Below are positions 1 to 6,858 of a stretch of DNA of 11,909 bases, in pieces. A program made the translations under genes and the position numbers. This stretch comes from Oxalobacteraceae bacterium (GTDB taxonomy: Bacteria > Pseudomonadota > Gammaproteobacteria > Burkholderiales > Burkholderiaceae_D). Numbering within the stretch: the stretch's first letter is position 1; every line of letters begins with the position of its first letter. The stretch lies in assembly GCA_947487325.1 (NCBI GenBank), contig CANKWG010000047.1, positions 1 to 11,909 of the forward strand, written 5' to 3'. Below the pieces are notes generated by a model, which was not told where the DNA came from, searched no databases, and worked only from the letters and a program-made list of their open reading frames with translations.

Positions 1-158
1 CCGCCGGGCAGATAACGAACGATGGAGGTCGCGCGCGCGACCTCATCACCCACGCGGTCGAGCATGCGGCGCTCTATGCCCGGTACAGGACTAGGGGTCC
101 AGCTCAGCGCACTCTGATCAATAACGACACGCTGTGCCAAGTCGGCATTTATTTGCAT
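1..158 (-). CDS. ChrR-like cupin domain protein, 5' part only
   Basis: Reading the minus strand from the ATG at 158-156 gives 52 codons that stay open to the window edge. The N-terminus begins MQINADLAQRVVIDQSALSW and continues with a PGIERRMLDR segment, then GDEVARATSIVRYLPGG. This matches the start of cupin proteins of the ChrR/anti-ECF-sigma C-terminal type (Cupin_7), in which the ERRML..GDE..RATSIVRY..G stretch opens the double-stranded beta-helix. Such proteins often act as oxidative-stress sensors or stand-alone metal-binding cupins; which applies here is unknown because most of the protein lies outside the window. A GGGAAAGA sequence just upstream of the ATG can serve as ribosome binding site. 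The gene is downstream of tRNA-Lys on the same strand but separated from it by a strong terminator, so it should have its own promoter. Confidence 0.75.
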   Translation of the reverse strand, partial: MQINADLAQRVVIDQSALSWTPSPVPGIERRMLDRVGDEVARATSIVRYLPG

Positions 159-177
159 GGATCTTTCCCGTTGGTTT

Positions 178-227
178 GGCCGCCTGCCGCACTGCCCCTT
201 GCAGGGGAGGACGGCTGATGAACGGCC
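178..227 (-). promoter_or_regulatory. Nested hairpin in the 5' leader of the cupin gene
   Basis: Three helices nest inside each other: GGCCG (178-182) with CGGCC (223-227), GCCG (186-189) with CGGC (212-215), and CCCCT (195-199) with AGGGG (203-207) around a three-base TGC loop. In the cupin transcript (minus strand) the fold would end about 20 bases before the start codon. It lacks a T-tract, so it is not a typical intrinsic terminator. It does not match any riboswitch class I recognise. Folding is inferred by eye; function is unknown. Confidence 0.35.
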
Positions 228-252
228 GCTAAAAGTAATTAAGCTCATGCGT

Positions 253-265
253 TACCGCAACGGTA
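253..265. other. Short perfect dyad, possible operator
   Basis: TACCG-CAA-CGGTA is a 5-base perfect inverted repeat with a three-base centre. It lies between the tRNA-Lys terminator and the cupin gene start, in the place where the cupin promoter must be. It could be a small operator half-site pair or chance; no clear -35/-10 pair was found beside it. Confidence 0.2.
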
Positions 266-296
266 CAGCAATAGAACGAAGTGAAAGCACAAACAG

Positions 297-325
297 AAAA
301 GCCCCACCTTGTGAGTGGGGCTTTT
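297..325 (-). terminator. Intrinsic terminator after tRNA-Lys
   Basis: GCCCCAC (301-307) pairs with GTGGGGC (315-321) around a seven-base loop, flanked by AAAA on one side and TTTT on the other, which also pair. On the minus strand it starts 10 bases beyond the CCA end of tRNA-Lys and is followed by a T-rich run, as expected for rho-independent termination. The plus strand also has a T-run, so it could work in both directions. Confidence 0.85.
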
Positions 326-334
326 TGTTTTATT

Positions 335-410
335 TGGTAGGCCGTGCGGGATTCGAACCTGCGACCAACGGATTAAAAGTCCGCTGCTCTACCAGCTGAG
401 CTAACGACCC
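335..410 (-). tRNA. tRNA-Lys (anticodon TTT)
   Basis: The minus strand gives a complete 76-base cloverleaf: acceptor GGGTCGT, D-arm GCTC...GAGC, anticodon loop CTTTTAA with anticodon TTT, T-loop TTCGAAT, discriminator A and an encoded CCA. It closely follows the bacterial tRNA-Lys consensus and reads AAA/AAG codons. Two points are odd. The T-stem is GCAGG/CCCGC, so position 51-63 is an A-C mismatch where other tRNA-Lys genes have A-U. The acceptor stem ends in ACGGCCT, so position 1-72 is G-U instead of G-C, and 4-69 is also G-U. It sits between its own promoter and terminator, downstream of cpoB, as a single-gene transcript. Confidence 0.96.
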
Positions 411-421
411 GAAAGACCGCG

Positions 422-451
422 ATTATACTTAAATGGCCGAACTCTTGTCAA
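422..451 (-). promoter_or_regulatory. Consensus sigma-70 promoter of tRNA-Lys
   Basis: On the minus strand a perfect -35 box TTGACA (451-446) is followed after 18 bases by a perfect -10 box TATAAT (427-422). Transcription would start near 415, only a few bases before the tRNA at 410. The discriminator after the -10 is GC-rich (CGCGG), typical of stable-RNA promoters under stringent control. The match and position make this a confident call. Confidence 0.9.
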
Positions 452-500
452 ACGCAAACACATGACATGCCTCAGCAATGAGCCCAGATTACTCTGTGGC

Positions 501-1331
501 TTATTTGAGTGCGCCCAGTTTTGATCTGGCAGTCTTCGCTGCGGATGACTCGGGGTATTTCTTGATCAAGGCTTCCATCGTGTCACGCGCTGCACTCTTG
601 TCATTCAAGTCATCCTGACAAATTGCAAGATTGAGCATGGCGTCCGGTGCTCTTTGAGTCAATGGGTAGCGATTGACGACAGTCTGCAGTGCAGGAATGG
701 CATTTTTGCAGTCACTTTCAGCGAAGTAGCTGCTGCCTAGTAAGTAATAAGCTTGCGCCGCGTAGCCCGAGCCGGGGAAGCGCTGCAGGAAAGTCATAAA
801 AGCCTGCGAGGCGCGAGCAAAATCTTTTTTCTTCAGTAGGGCGGCGGCTTCGTCGAACTGTTTTTGTTCAGTCTGAGTCACTTCCACCTCAACCCCATCG
901 ATGATCTGATTCCGTGGTTCCAGTTTGCTCAGGCGCTGGTTGAGGTCTGCGTAGAGATCTTTCTCTCGTCGTTGTGCGTTGGCCAGATCATTGTTCAGCT
1001 TGTCGACTTTTTGTTGAGCCGCATCCAGTTGATTGGAGATAATTTCGACCTGACCACGCAGCTCGGCGACTTCACCGCGCAGCTGGTTACGAAGTTTTTC
1101 CAAGTCGGTAAAAAGCGCGTTGAGCTTTTTGTCCTCGGCCTTTGTATCGATACGCCGGGCGATCTGCTCGAGCTCATTATCAATACGGGTGGTGAGATCC
1201 TTGAGCTGCGTGCGTAACTGCAAAATGGTACGGCGAGCATCCGAATCTTCAAAGGCTTGCGCCCGCATGGGCAACACACTGCATGCCATTGCGAAGGCGA
1301 CGACATACAGTGTGCTGATTTTTGGATTCAT
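501..1331 (-). CDS. cpoB: Cell division coordinator CpoB (YbgF), periplasmic
   Basis: A 276-residue protein encoded last in the tol-pal block. In well studied bacteria CpoB binds TolA and couples Tol-Pal constriction to septal peptidoglycan synthesis by PBP1B. A Sec signal peptide covers about residues 1-26 with an AQA-F cleavage site. Residues about 30-130 are charged, Gln/Leu-rich and heptad-like (coiled coil, trimerisation). From about residue 150 there are TPR-type repeats with the usual DFARASQAFMTFLQRFPGS, AQAYYLLGSSYF and AAKTARSKL elements. The gene starts eight bases after the pal stop, so it is co-transcribed with pal; the upstream Shine-Dalgarno is weak, suggesting translational coupling. 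No clear terminator separates it from the tRNA promoter downstream. Length and domain order are normal for the family. Confidence 0.93.
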   Translation of the reverse strand: MNPKISTLYVVAFAMACSVLPMRAQAFEDSDARRTILQLRTQLKDLTTRIDNELEQIARRIDTKAEDKKLNALFTDLEKLRNQLRGEVAELRGQVEIISNQLDAAQQKVDKLNNDLANAQRREKDLYADLNQRLSKLEPRNQIIDGVEVEVTQTEQKQFDEAAALLKKKDFARASQAFMTFLQRFPGSGYAAQAYYLLGSSYFAESDCKNAIPALQTVVNRYPLTQRAPDAMLNLAICQDDLNDKSAARDTMEALIKKYPESSAAKTARSKLGALK

Positions 1332-1339
1332 GGTTAGAA

Positions 1340-1918
1340 TCAGTAAGCAATATCAGCGCGGCGGTTTTCTTTCCACGCTTCTTCGGTGCTACCCAGAGCC
1401 TTAGGCTTTTCTTTGCCGAAGGATACGGCTTCCATTTGCGAATCTGGTACGCCTTTCAGTGCGAGGGCGCGACGTACGGCATCCGCGCGTTTCTGGCCCA
1501 GTGCCAAGTTGTACTCACTGCCACCACGCTCATCGGTATTGCCTTGAATGAGAACTTTGCGGTCCGGACGGGAGACCAGATATTTGCCATGAGCATCGAT
1601 CACAGCATTGAACTCATCTTTGACGACATAGCTGTCTACATCGAAATAGATGCTCCGCTTTGCCAGGACGCTTGATGGATCATTAAGCGGGTCGTTGGCA
1701 TTAGCATTTGCATTTGCGTTAGCGTCGGTTTTTGAGGTGCTGGTATCGCTGCTGCTTGAAGGCACGGATGCCGTGTTCGAGTTACTTGTGTCAGTAATCG
1801 ACGAGCTGCTGGGTTTACGGCTTTCTATGGGGGCAGCTTCGTCCAGTTTGACGGTAGAGCAAGCCGACAGCAGCGTCATGAGTGCCAAAAGTGCGGCTGT
1901 GAGTTTGGTTAAACGCAT
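1340..1918 (-). CDS. pal: Peptidoglycan-associated lipoprotein Pal
   Basis: A 192-residue outer-membrane lipoprotein that holds the outer membrane to peptidoglycan and is released or captured by TolB. The N-terminus has a lipoprotein signal ending in lipobox LSAC, giving lipid-modified Cys20. Residues about 84-192 form the OmpA-like domain: SIYFDVDSYVVKDEF, then the peptidoglycan-binding stretch NTDERGGSEYNLALGQKRAD, then SFGKEKPKALG and the terminal ENRRADIAY. Between Cys20 and the domain is a long Ser/Thr/Asn-rich linker containing five Ala-Asn repeats, unlike most Pal proteins. Start choice is secure: AAGGAGGA (1925-1932) is a near-ideal ribosome binding site seven bases from the ATG, fitting the very high expression typical of Pal. 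cpoB follows eight bases downstream. Confidence 0.96.
   Translation of the reverse strand: MRLTKLTAALLALMTLLSACSTVKLDEAAPIESRKPSSSSITDTSNSNTASVPSSSSDTSTSKTDANANANANANDPLNDPSSVLAKRSIYFDVDSYVVKDEFNAVIDAHGKYLVSRPDRKVLIQGNTDERGGSEYNLALGQKRADAVRRALALKGVPDSQMEAVSFGKEKPKALGSTEEAWKENRRADIAY
1695..1724. repeat. Five-unit imperfect hexanucleotide tandem repeat within pal
   Basis: Five consecutive six-base units (TTGGCA, TTAGCA, TTTGCA, TTTGCG, TTAGCG on the plus strand) encode five Ala-Asn dipeptides in the Pal linker. Because units are six bases, gain or loss of a unit keeps the reading frame and only changes linker length. The units differ mostly at third or wobble positions, so slippage is not extremely likely now. 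Confidence 0.8.
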
Positions 1919-2015
1919 GGTTTTTCCTCCTTGGTTTTAAAACAGTTCGTTTGGTACATTCGTCGCAAAGGCAATAGGCAGCTTTTGATCCTTGCCGGAT
2001 TGTGGACAAATGTGA

Positions 2016-3287
2016 TTATTTTGTAAACGGCCCCCAGGCTGGTTCCCGGATATTCGATGTCTTTGTGCTCAGGCTGTAACGGGTAGTGCCATCCGTGGAA
2101 ACCACGGTCAGTGCTCCTTTTCCACCTGAATTACTCGAATAAACGATATAGCGACTGTTCGGCGCAAAGCTCGGTGATTCATCATGCGATGCCTTCGACA
2201 GCGAGCGCTCCGCGCCCGTCGTCAGGTCGTGCAGGTGAAGTTGGTAGTTCGCGCCTCGCCCTGAGATATAGGCCAGCATTCTACCGTCAGCGGACACGCT
2301 TGGGCTAATACTGTAATCACTGCGGAACGTCACCCGCCGCACATCTGTTCCTTCAACGGACATTCGGTAAATCTGTGGACTGCCGCCACGGTCACTGGTG
2401 AAGTAAATGGTTTGGCCATCGGGCGAGAAGCAGGGCTCGGTATCGATGCCGTTGCTCTTGGTCAGTCGCTTGATATCGGATCCATCGGCGTTAATCAGGT
2501 AAATCTGGGTCAGCGAGTCGCGCGACAAGGCAATGGCAAGTTTTTTCCCGTCGGGCGACCATGCGGGTGCCGAGTTGTTACCTTTGTAATTCGCGACTGG
2601 GATGCGCCGACGGGTATCCAGTTCCTGCACGTAGATGATTGGCTTTTTATTGTCGAAAGAGACATAGGCCAGCTTTTTGCCATCCGGTGACCACACCGGC
2701 GAGATAATGGGCTCGGTCGAGCGAAAGGGCACGAACTGATTCTCGCCATCGGAATCCGTAACTTCTAGTCGGTATTCCGAGCCCGATTTGGCGACATAGG
2801 CAATGCGCGTCGAAAAAGCGCCACGCACACCGGTAAGTGCGTTAAAAACGTCATCGGCCACGCGGTGCGCAGCATTACGCGAAAACTGCGCTTGTGTTTT
2901 GATCTCGAGCGTTGAAATGTCGCTGGCTTTCGTGACGTCCCTGAGCCGGTAGCGGATTTCAATGCGCCCATCGGCGCCGCTAATGACGCTCCCTGTCACC
3001 ACGGCATCGGCGCCGCGCGCTTTCCATGCGGCGGGATCGAGCGGGGCATTCTCTGGAATGACTTCGTTGCTTTCGATGATGCGAAACAGGCCGCTGCGGG
3101 CTAGATCGGCGCGGACTATTCCACTCATGGACTGATCGCCGGGCTGGTCGCCGGCGAAATTGGCGACGCTGATGGGAATCTGGTCTGAACCCACACCCGT
3201 GACTTCGATTTTGAGCTGTGCCAGAGCGGATAATCCGGTAGTGAGCAACAAGGCCAGCGAGATAAACTGCAAGAAATATTTTTTCAT
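2016..3287 (-). CDS. tolB: Tol-Pal system beta-propeller protein TolB
   Basis: A 423-residue periplasmic protein that binds Pal and signals to TolA. Residues 1-23 are a Sec signal peptide (ALA-Q cleavage). The N-terminal two-layer domain (about 24-160) includes the QIPISVANFAG segment, which near the mature N-terminus is the TolA-interacting region in the family. The C-terminal part is a six-bladed propeller, shown by repeated PD40 motifs: VWSPDGKKLAYVS, AWSPDGKKLAIAL, CFSPDGQTIYFTSDRGG, SVSADGRMLAYIS, SFAPNSRYIVYSS and a final PAWGPF. Length is normal. It starts ten bases after the tolA stop, so it belongs to the same operon, with only a weak Shine-Dalgarno. pal follows after a 97-base gap. 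Confidence 0.97.
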   Translation of the reverse strand: MKKYFLQFISLALLLTTGLSALAQLKIEVTGVGSDQIPISVANFAGDQPGDQSMSGIVRADLARSGLFRIIESNEVIPENAPLDPAAWKARGADAVVTGSVISGADGRIEIRYRLRDVTKASDISTLEIKTQAQFSRNAAHRVADDVFNALTGVRGAFSTRIAYVAKSGSEYRLEVTDSDGENQFVPFRSTEPIISPVWSPDGKKLAYVSFDNKKPIIYVQELDTRRRIPVANYKGNNSAPAWSPDGKKLAIALSRDSLTQIYLINADGSDIKRLTKSNGIDTEPCFSPDGQTIYFTSDRGGSPQIYRMSVEGTDVRRVTFRSDYSISPSVSADGRMLAYISGRGANYQLHLHDLTTGAERSLSKASHDESPSFAPNSRYIVYSSNSGGKGALTVVSTDGTTRYSLSTKTSNIREPAWGPFTK

Positions 3288-3297
3288 GCGATCGGTT

Positions 3298-4203
3298 TCA
3301 TCGAGGTTTCAAAAAGTGCGAGTACGTGAAGTCTCTTGGGCAATCTGCCGGGAACTGGCCTGATTTGCGTAGGCCCCTTTCGACTTGTTTGTCAAACGCT
3401 ACGTTTTCGGACGGCTGAACCACCTTTACAACGTCCAGCATCCGGTTCGCCGTTAACTGTATGCCAACCGTCACCACCGGGTTGCCGGGCATATCTGGGA
3501 AACTAGTGTTCGATTTTACCGTTTTCCCAAGGTAAAGCTCGCAATCAGAGCCGGCTGCGACAGTTTTTTTCTCGGCCGTGCCAGCCTCGCCGTCCCCGGC
3601 TTGGCTGAGTATCCTCTCCAGATCTTCAGCGCTGCGGACCTTTTTCGGTTTCTCAGCGGCTTGTTCCTGTTTGCGTTTCTGCTCCTCGGCTGCTGCGGCT
3701 TCCTGTTTGCGCTTCTGTTCTTCTTCGAGTTTTTTCTTGTCTTTCAGTGCTTGTTCTTCTTTTTGGCGCTTTTGCTCTTCAGCGAGTTGTTTTTTCTCCT
3801 GTTCTTCGCGTCTTTGCTTTTCTTCAGCCAGTTTTTCTTCGGCCAGCCTTTCCCTTTCTCTTTCCTTTTCCTGCTTACGTTTTTTCTCCTGCTCAAGCGC
3901 AATATCAGGGTCGGCCAACTTGGCTTTGGGTGGTTCGGGTACGACTTGGGGCGCGGGTGGCTTGGGTTCTGGCGCTGGCTTTGGTGGTTCGGGCACGGGC
4001 TCGGGCTCGGGCGGCGGTGGGGCAGCATCGCGCGACTTTGGGTCCCAGATTTCTGCCTCGACGGTAGTCGGCGTCAGACTTTGCCATGACACGCCTACCC
4101 AAAGAAAGGCTAACAACGCAAGGTGCACCAACAACGCCAGCCCCACCGAGCGCCACTGATGTGGCTCGGGCGGAATGGTGTAGGGAATGACCTGCGCGCT
4201 CAA
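3298..4203 (-). CDS. tolA: Cell envelope integrity protein TolA
   Basis: TolA spans the periplasm and transmits the TolQR proton-driven force to TolB/Pal. From the start chosen here it has 301 residues: a short cytoplasmic tail, one transmembrane helix (about 19-39, with His27 in the place of the TolQ-contacting His of Escherichia coli), a TonB-like Pro-rich stretch (about 55-90), a Lys/Glu/Gln-rich helical domain (about 95-200) and the C-terminal TolA domain with its two Cys residues (CELYLGKTV ... FPADCP). The helix is shorter than in E. coli. Start choice: a TTG at 4203, seven bases after the tolR stop, has GGTGA seven bases before it and gives the usual short tail. An in-frame ATG at 4263 would add 20 residues that overlap tolR by 53 bases and look like frame-shadow sequence; it cannot be fully excluded. 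Confidence 0.93.
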   Translation of the reverse strand: MSAQVIPYTIPPEPHQWRSVGLALLVHLALLAFLWVGVSWQSLTPTTVEAEIWDPKSRDAAPPPPEPEPVPEPPKPAPEPKPPAPQVVPEPPKAKLADPDIALEQEKKRKQEKERERERLAEEKLAEEKQRREEQEKKQLAEEQKRQKEEQALKDKKKLEEEQKRKQEAAAAEEQKRKQEQAAEKPKKVRSAEDLERILSQAGDGEAGTAEKKTVAAGSDCELYLGKTVKSNTSFPDMPGNPVVTVGIQLTANRMLDVVKVVQPSENVAFDKQVERGLRKSGQFPADCPRDFTYSHFLKPR

Positions 4204-4210
4204 CGCGGAA

Positions 4211-4641
4211 TCACCGTGCGGAGAGCCCAACGCGCGCGATGCCGGTCTTGTTGGCCTGCGCAATCGTCTGAACCACGTCGTCGTACTTAATGTTCTTGTC
4301 TGCGGAAATCATCAGTGGCAGATCCGGATGCTTGTCGTGAATTGCTGTCAGTCGTTTCATCAGGTCATCGCGCTGGCGTGCGCCTTCGTAAGCCTGACTA
4401 CCCGACTGACTATGAATGCCGATGCTGGCCGAACCATCTGCCTTGAGCTCAATTTCAATGTAGTCCGTTGGTGGCTGAGTAGAACGTCCTGCTTTAGGCA
4501 AGTCGATCGTGCTGGGCGTGGTGAGCGGCGCGACCACCATAAAGATGATCAGGAGGACCAGCATGACATCAATGTAGGGAACGACATTGATTTCGGATTT
4601 AAATTTCCGCGTGCGTGTGCCGCGCATACTGGAGGTTGTCA

Positions 4642-4642
<1 letters not shown>
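4211..4642 (-). CDS. tolR: Tol-Pal proton channel subunit TolR (ExbD family)
   Basis: A 143-residue inner-membrane protein that, with TolQ, forms the proton-driven motor acting on TolA. The cytoplasmic N-terminus (about 1-18) is followed by one transmembrane helix in the motif INVVPYIDVMLVLLIIFM; Asp25 in this motif corresponds to the essential proton-carrying Asp of the family. The remaining 100 residues are the periplasmic dimerisation domain ending VGLSAR. Its ATG overlaps the tolQ stop by one base (TAATG), a classic coupling arrangement, and its stop lies just before the tolA start. Length and motifs are normal. Confidence 0.97.
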
Positions 4643-5337
<695 letters not shown>

Positions 5338-5379
5338 GGCAGATCTTCGATTGGAAATAAGCAGGCGCCGTGAATCATC

Positions 5380-5823
5380 TCAGGGCACGTTGGTGAGCAA
5401 GGAGGCATTTGTGTTGCTGATTTTTCTGAATACGGAGGCAGGAATCCCGGCGGGTCGCAGCGAGGTCATGTCCACGCATCCGACGCGGATACTGCCTGAG
5501 CAAAGCAGTACGGGGTTGTGGTCGTTCGTGCACCAGGCTTCCTGCGTGAACAGGACCGAAGCACGTCCCAGCTTTTGTATCTCCACGCTGACCTCCAGAC
5601 GATCGTCGAGTTTCGCTGGCGCATGGTAATCGATGGAGGTGCTTTTTACTACAAACATACATTTTGTTTCACTTGACAGCTGCTGCTGGCCAACGCCCGC
5701 AGCGCGCAGCCATTCGGTGCGAGCCCGCTCGAAAAATTTCAGGTAATTGGCATAGAACACGATACCGCCAGCGTCAGTATCTTCGTAATACACCCGCAAT
5801 GGCCAGCGAAATGCGCTGCCCAT
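5380..5823 (-). CDS. ybgC: Tol-Pal associated acyl-CoA thioesterase YbgC
   Basis: A 147-residue single-domain hotdog-fold protein. The N-terminal motif VYYEDTDAGGIVFYANYLKF contains Asp17, equivalent to the catalytic Asp of YbgC, followed by FFERARTEWLR, which is nearly invariant in the family. Known YbgC proteins hydrolyse short-chain or long-chain acyl-CoA and interact with acyl carrier protein and phospholipid synthesis enzymes at the inner membrane. The usual His in the GGVVYH part of the motif is replaced by Tyr (GGIVFY), which is found in part of the family. The gene lies 42 bases upstream of tolQ and three bases after the ydfG stop, so it is part of the same transcript. The position before tolQ is the commonest one in proteobacteria. 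Confidence 0.94.
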   Translation of the reverse strand: MGSAFRWPLRVYYEDTDAGGIVFYANYLKFFERARTEWLRAAGVGQQQLSSETKCMFVVKSTSIDYHAPAKLDDRLEVSVEIQKLGRASVLFTQEAWCTNDHNPVLLCSGSIRVGCVDMTSLRPAGIPASVFRKISNTNASLLTNVP

Positions 5824-5826
5824 GGC

Positions 5827-6576
5827 TCAGCCGGTACGCTTGATCGTGAAGGGTGAAAAGCCCTGACAGGTCGGCATCATCTCAATGCCATTGATGTTCA
5901 CGTGCGGTGGTAGATTGGCCACCCACCATGCCGCTTCAGCCACATCTTCCGGCGTGAGCGCCATGGCGCCCTGATAGACCTTGGCCGCGGCGGCATCGTC
6001 GCCCTTGAAGCGTACATTGGAAAACTCGGTGCCGCCCGACATACCGGGCGCAATGTTGGTGGCGCGCACACCTGTGCCGACCAGATCAGCGCGCAAATTC
6101 AGCGTGAACTGATCCACGAAGGCCTTGGTCGCGCCGTAGACGTTGCCACCCGGGTAAGGGTAAGCACCGGCCACCGACCCGAGATTAATCACCAGGCCAG
6201 AGCCGCGCGTGACCATCCGTGGCAAAAGCGCGCGGGTGATGGTAACGAGGCCAGTGCAATTCGTTGCGATCATGGTGTCCCAATCGCTCAGATGAGCCTC
6301 ATGCGCCGGCTCAAGTCCCAGAGCCAGTCCGGCGTTGTTGATCAGCACGTCGATGTCCTGCCAATCAGCGGGCAGGGACGCTAAGGCCTGATCAATGGAG
6401 GATTTTTCCGTTACATCCAGTGCGACCGGGAGCAGGTTCTTGCCTAATTCTTTTGCCAACGCGTCAAGGCGCTCGGTACGGCGTGCGGCGGCAATGACTT
6501 TGTGCCCGGTTTGTACGAATTTGCGTGCCATGGCGGCACCAAAACCAGCACTGGCGCCGGTAATCATTACGATCAT
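5827..6576 (-). CDS. ydfG: NADP-dependent 3-hydroxy acid dehydrogenase YdfG (SDR family)
   Basis: A 249-residue classical short-chain dehydrogenase. It has the nucleotide-binding TGASAGFG motif at 6-13, NNAG at 80-83, Ser134 and the catalytic pair Tyr147/Lys151 in YGATK. The segments AAARRTERLDAL, NNAGLALGLEPAH, GGTEFSNVRFKGDD, LTPEDVAEAAWW and HVNINGIEMMP match E. coli YdfG, which oxidises serine, allo-threonine and 3-hydroxy acids and reduces malonic semialdehyde. The ATG at 6576 has CGGAG seven bases upstream and gives the family length (248 in E. coli). Longer upstream reading to 7110 runs through the glyA promoter and glyA itself and is discarded. A TAAAAT (6631-6626) could be the -10 of its promoter, but no good -35 is visible. 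It is first in the run leading to ybgC and tolQRAB. Confidence 0.93.
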   Translation of the reverse strand: MIVMITGASAGFGAAMARKFVQTGHKVIAAARRTERLDALAKELGKNLLPVALDVTEKSSIDQALASLPADWQDIDVLINNAGLALGLEPAHEAHLSDWDTMIATNCTGLVTITRALLPRMVTRGSGLVINLGSVAGAYPYPGGNVYGATKAFVDQFTLNLRADLVGTGVRATNIAPGMSGGTEFSNVRFKGDDAAAAKVYQGAMALTPEDVAEAAWWVANLPPHVNINGIEMMPTCQGFSPFTIKRTG

Positions 6577-6662
6577 GAGAAGGCTCCGAAGTAGAGGGGT
6601 AGCCAAGAATCTGCGGCTGGGGCGAATTTTAGCTGAAATAGGTGCCCGTTTCGGGTGCGTCC

Positions 6663-6691
6663 TTGATGAAAAACGGTCCGTCAAATAGAAT
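6663..6691 (+). promoter_or_regulatory. Sigma-70 type promoter for glyA
   Basis: TTGATG (6663-6668) and TAGAAT (6686-6691) are separated by exactly 17 bases; they match the consensus at 4/6 and 5/6 positions. Transcription would start near 6698, giving glyA a leader of about 160 bases. A TTTTG/CAAAA hairpin (6701-6715) lies directly at the predicted transcript 5' end. Confidence 0.65.
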
Positions 6692-6858
6692 CGGGGGCTA
6701 TTTTGTTCGGCAAAACCGCCTAAACCCAGTCCGGTCGGGTTGGCAGGCGGACTAGATGTCATATGCGCCGGCTTGCCAGACCCTGTGCCTCTGCGCATGT
6801 TCAGCCCGGGCGCCTCATGCATCAGCGATAACCCATTCCCCACCTTTTGGAGTGCTTC

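Noticed and set aside
157..399. Plus-strand open frame of 80 codons ending GRAGFEPATNGLKVRCSTS
   Set aside because: The end is the well-known false translation of a tRNA gene on the opposite strand, and the rest covers the terminator and the cupin leader.
1934..1943. Perfect palindrome GTTTTAAAAC before the pal ribosome binding site
   Set aside because: Ten-base AT-rich palindromes arise easily by chance and no matching promoter or known operator was seen around it.
3578..4159. Long plus-strand open frames rich in Ser/Phe/Leu opposite tolA
   Set aside because: They are the antisense reading of TolA's Lys/Glu/Gln and Pro-rich repeats, which contain few stop codons on the other strand.
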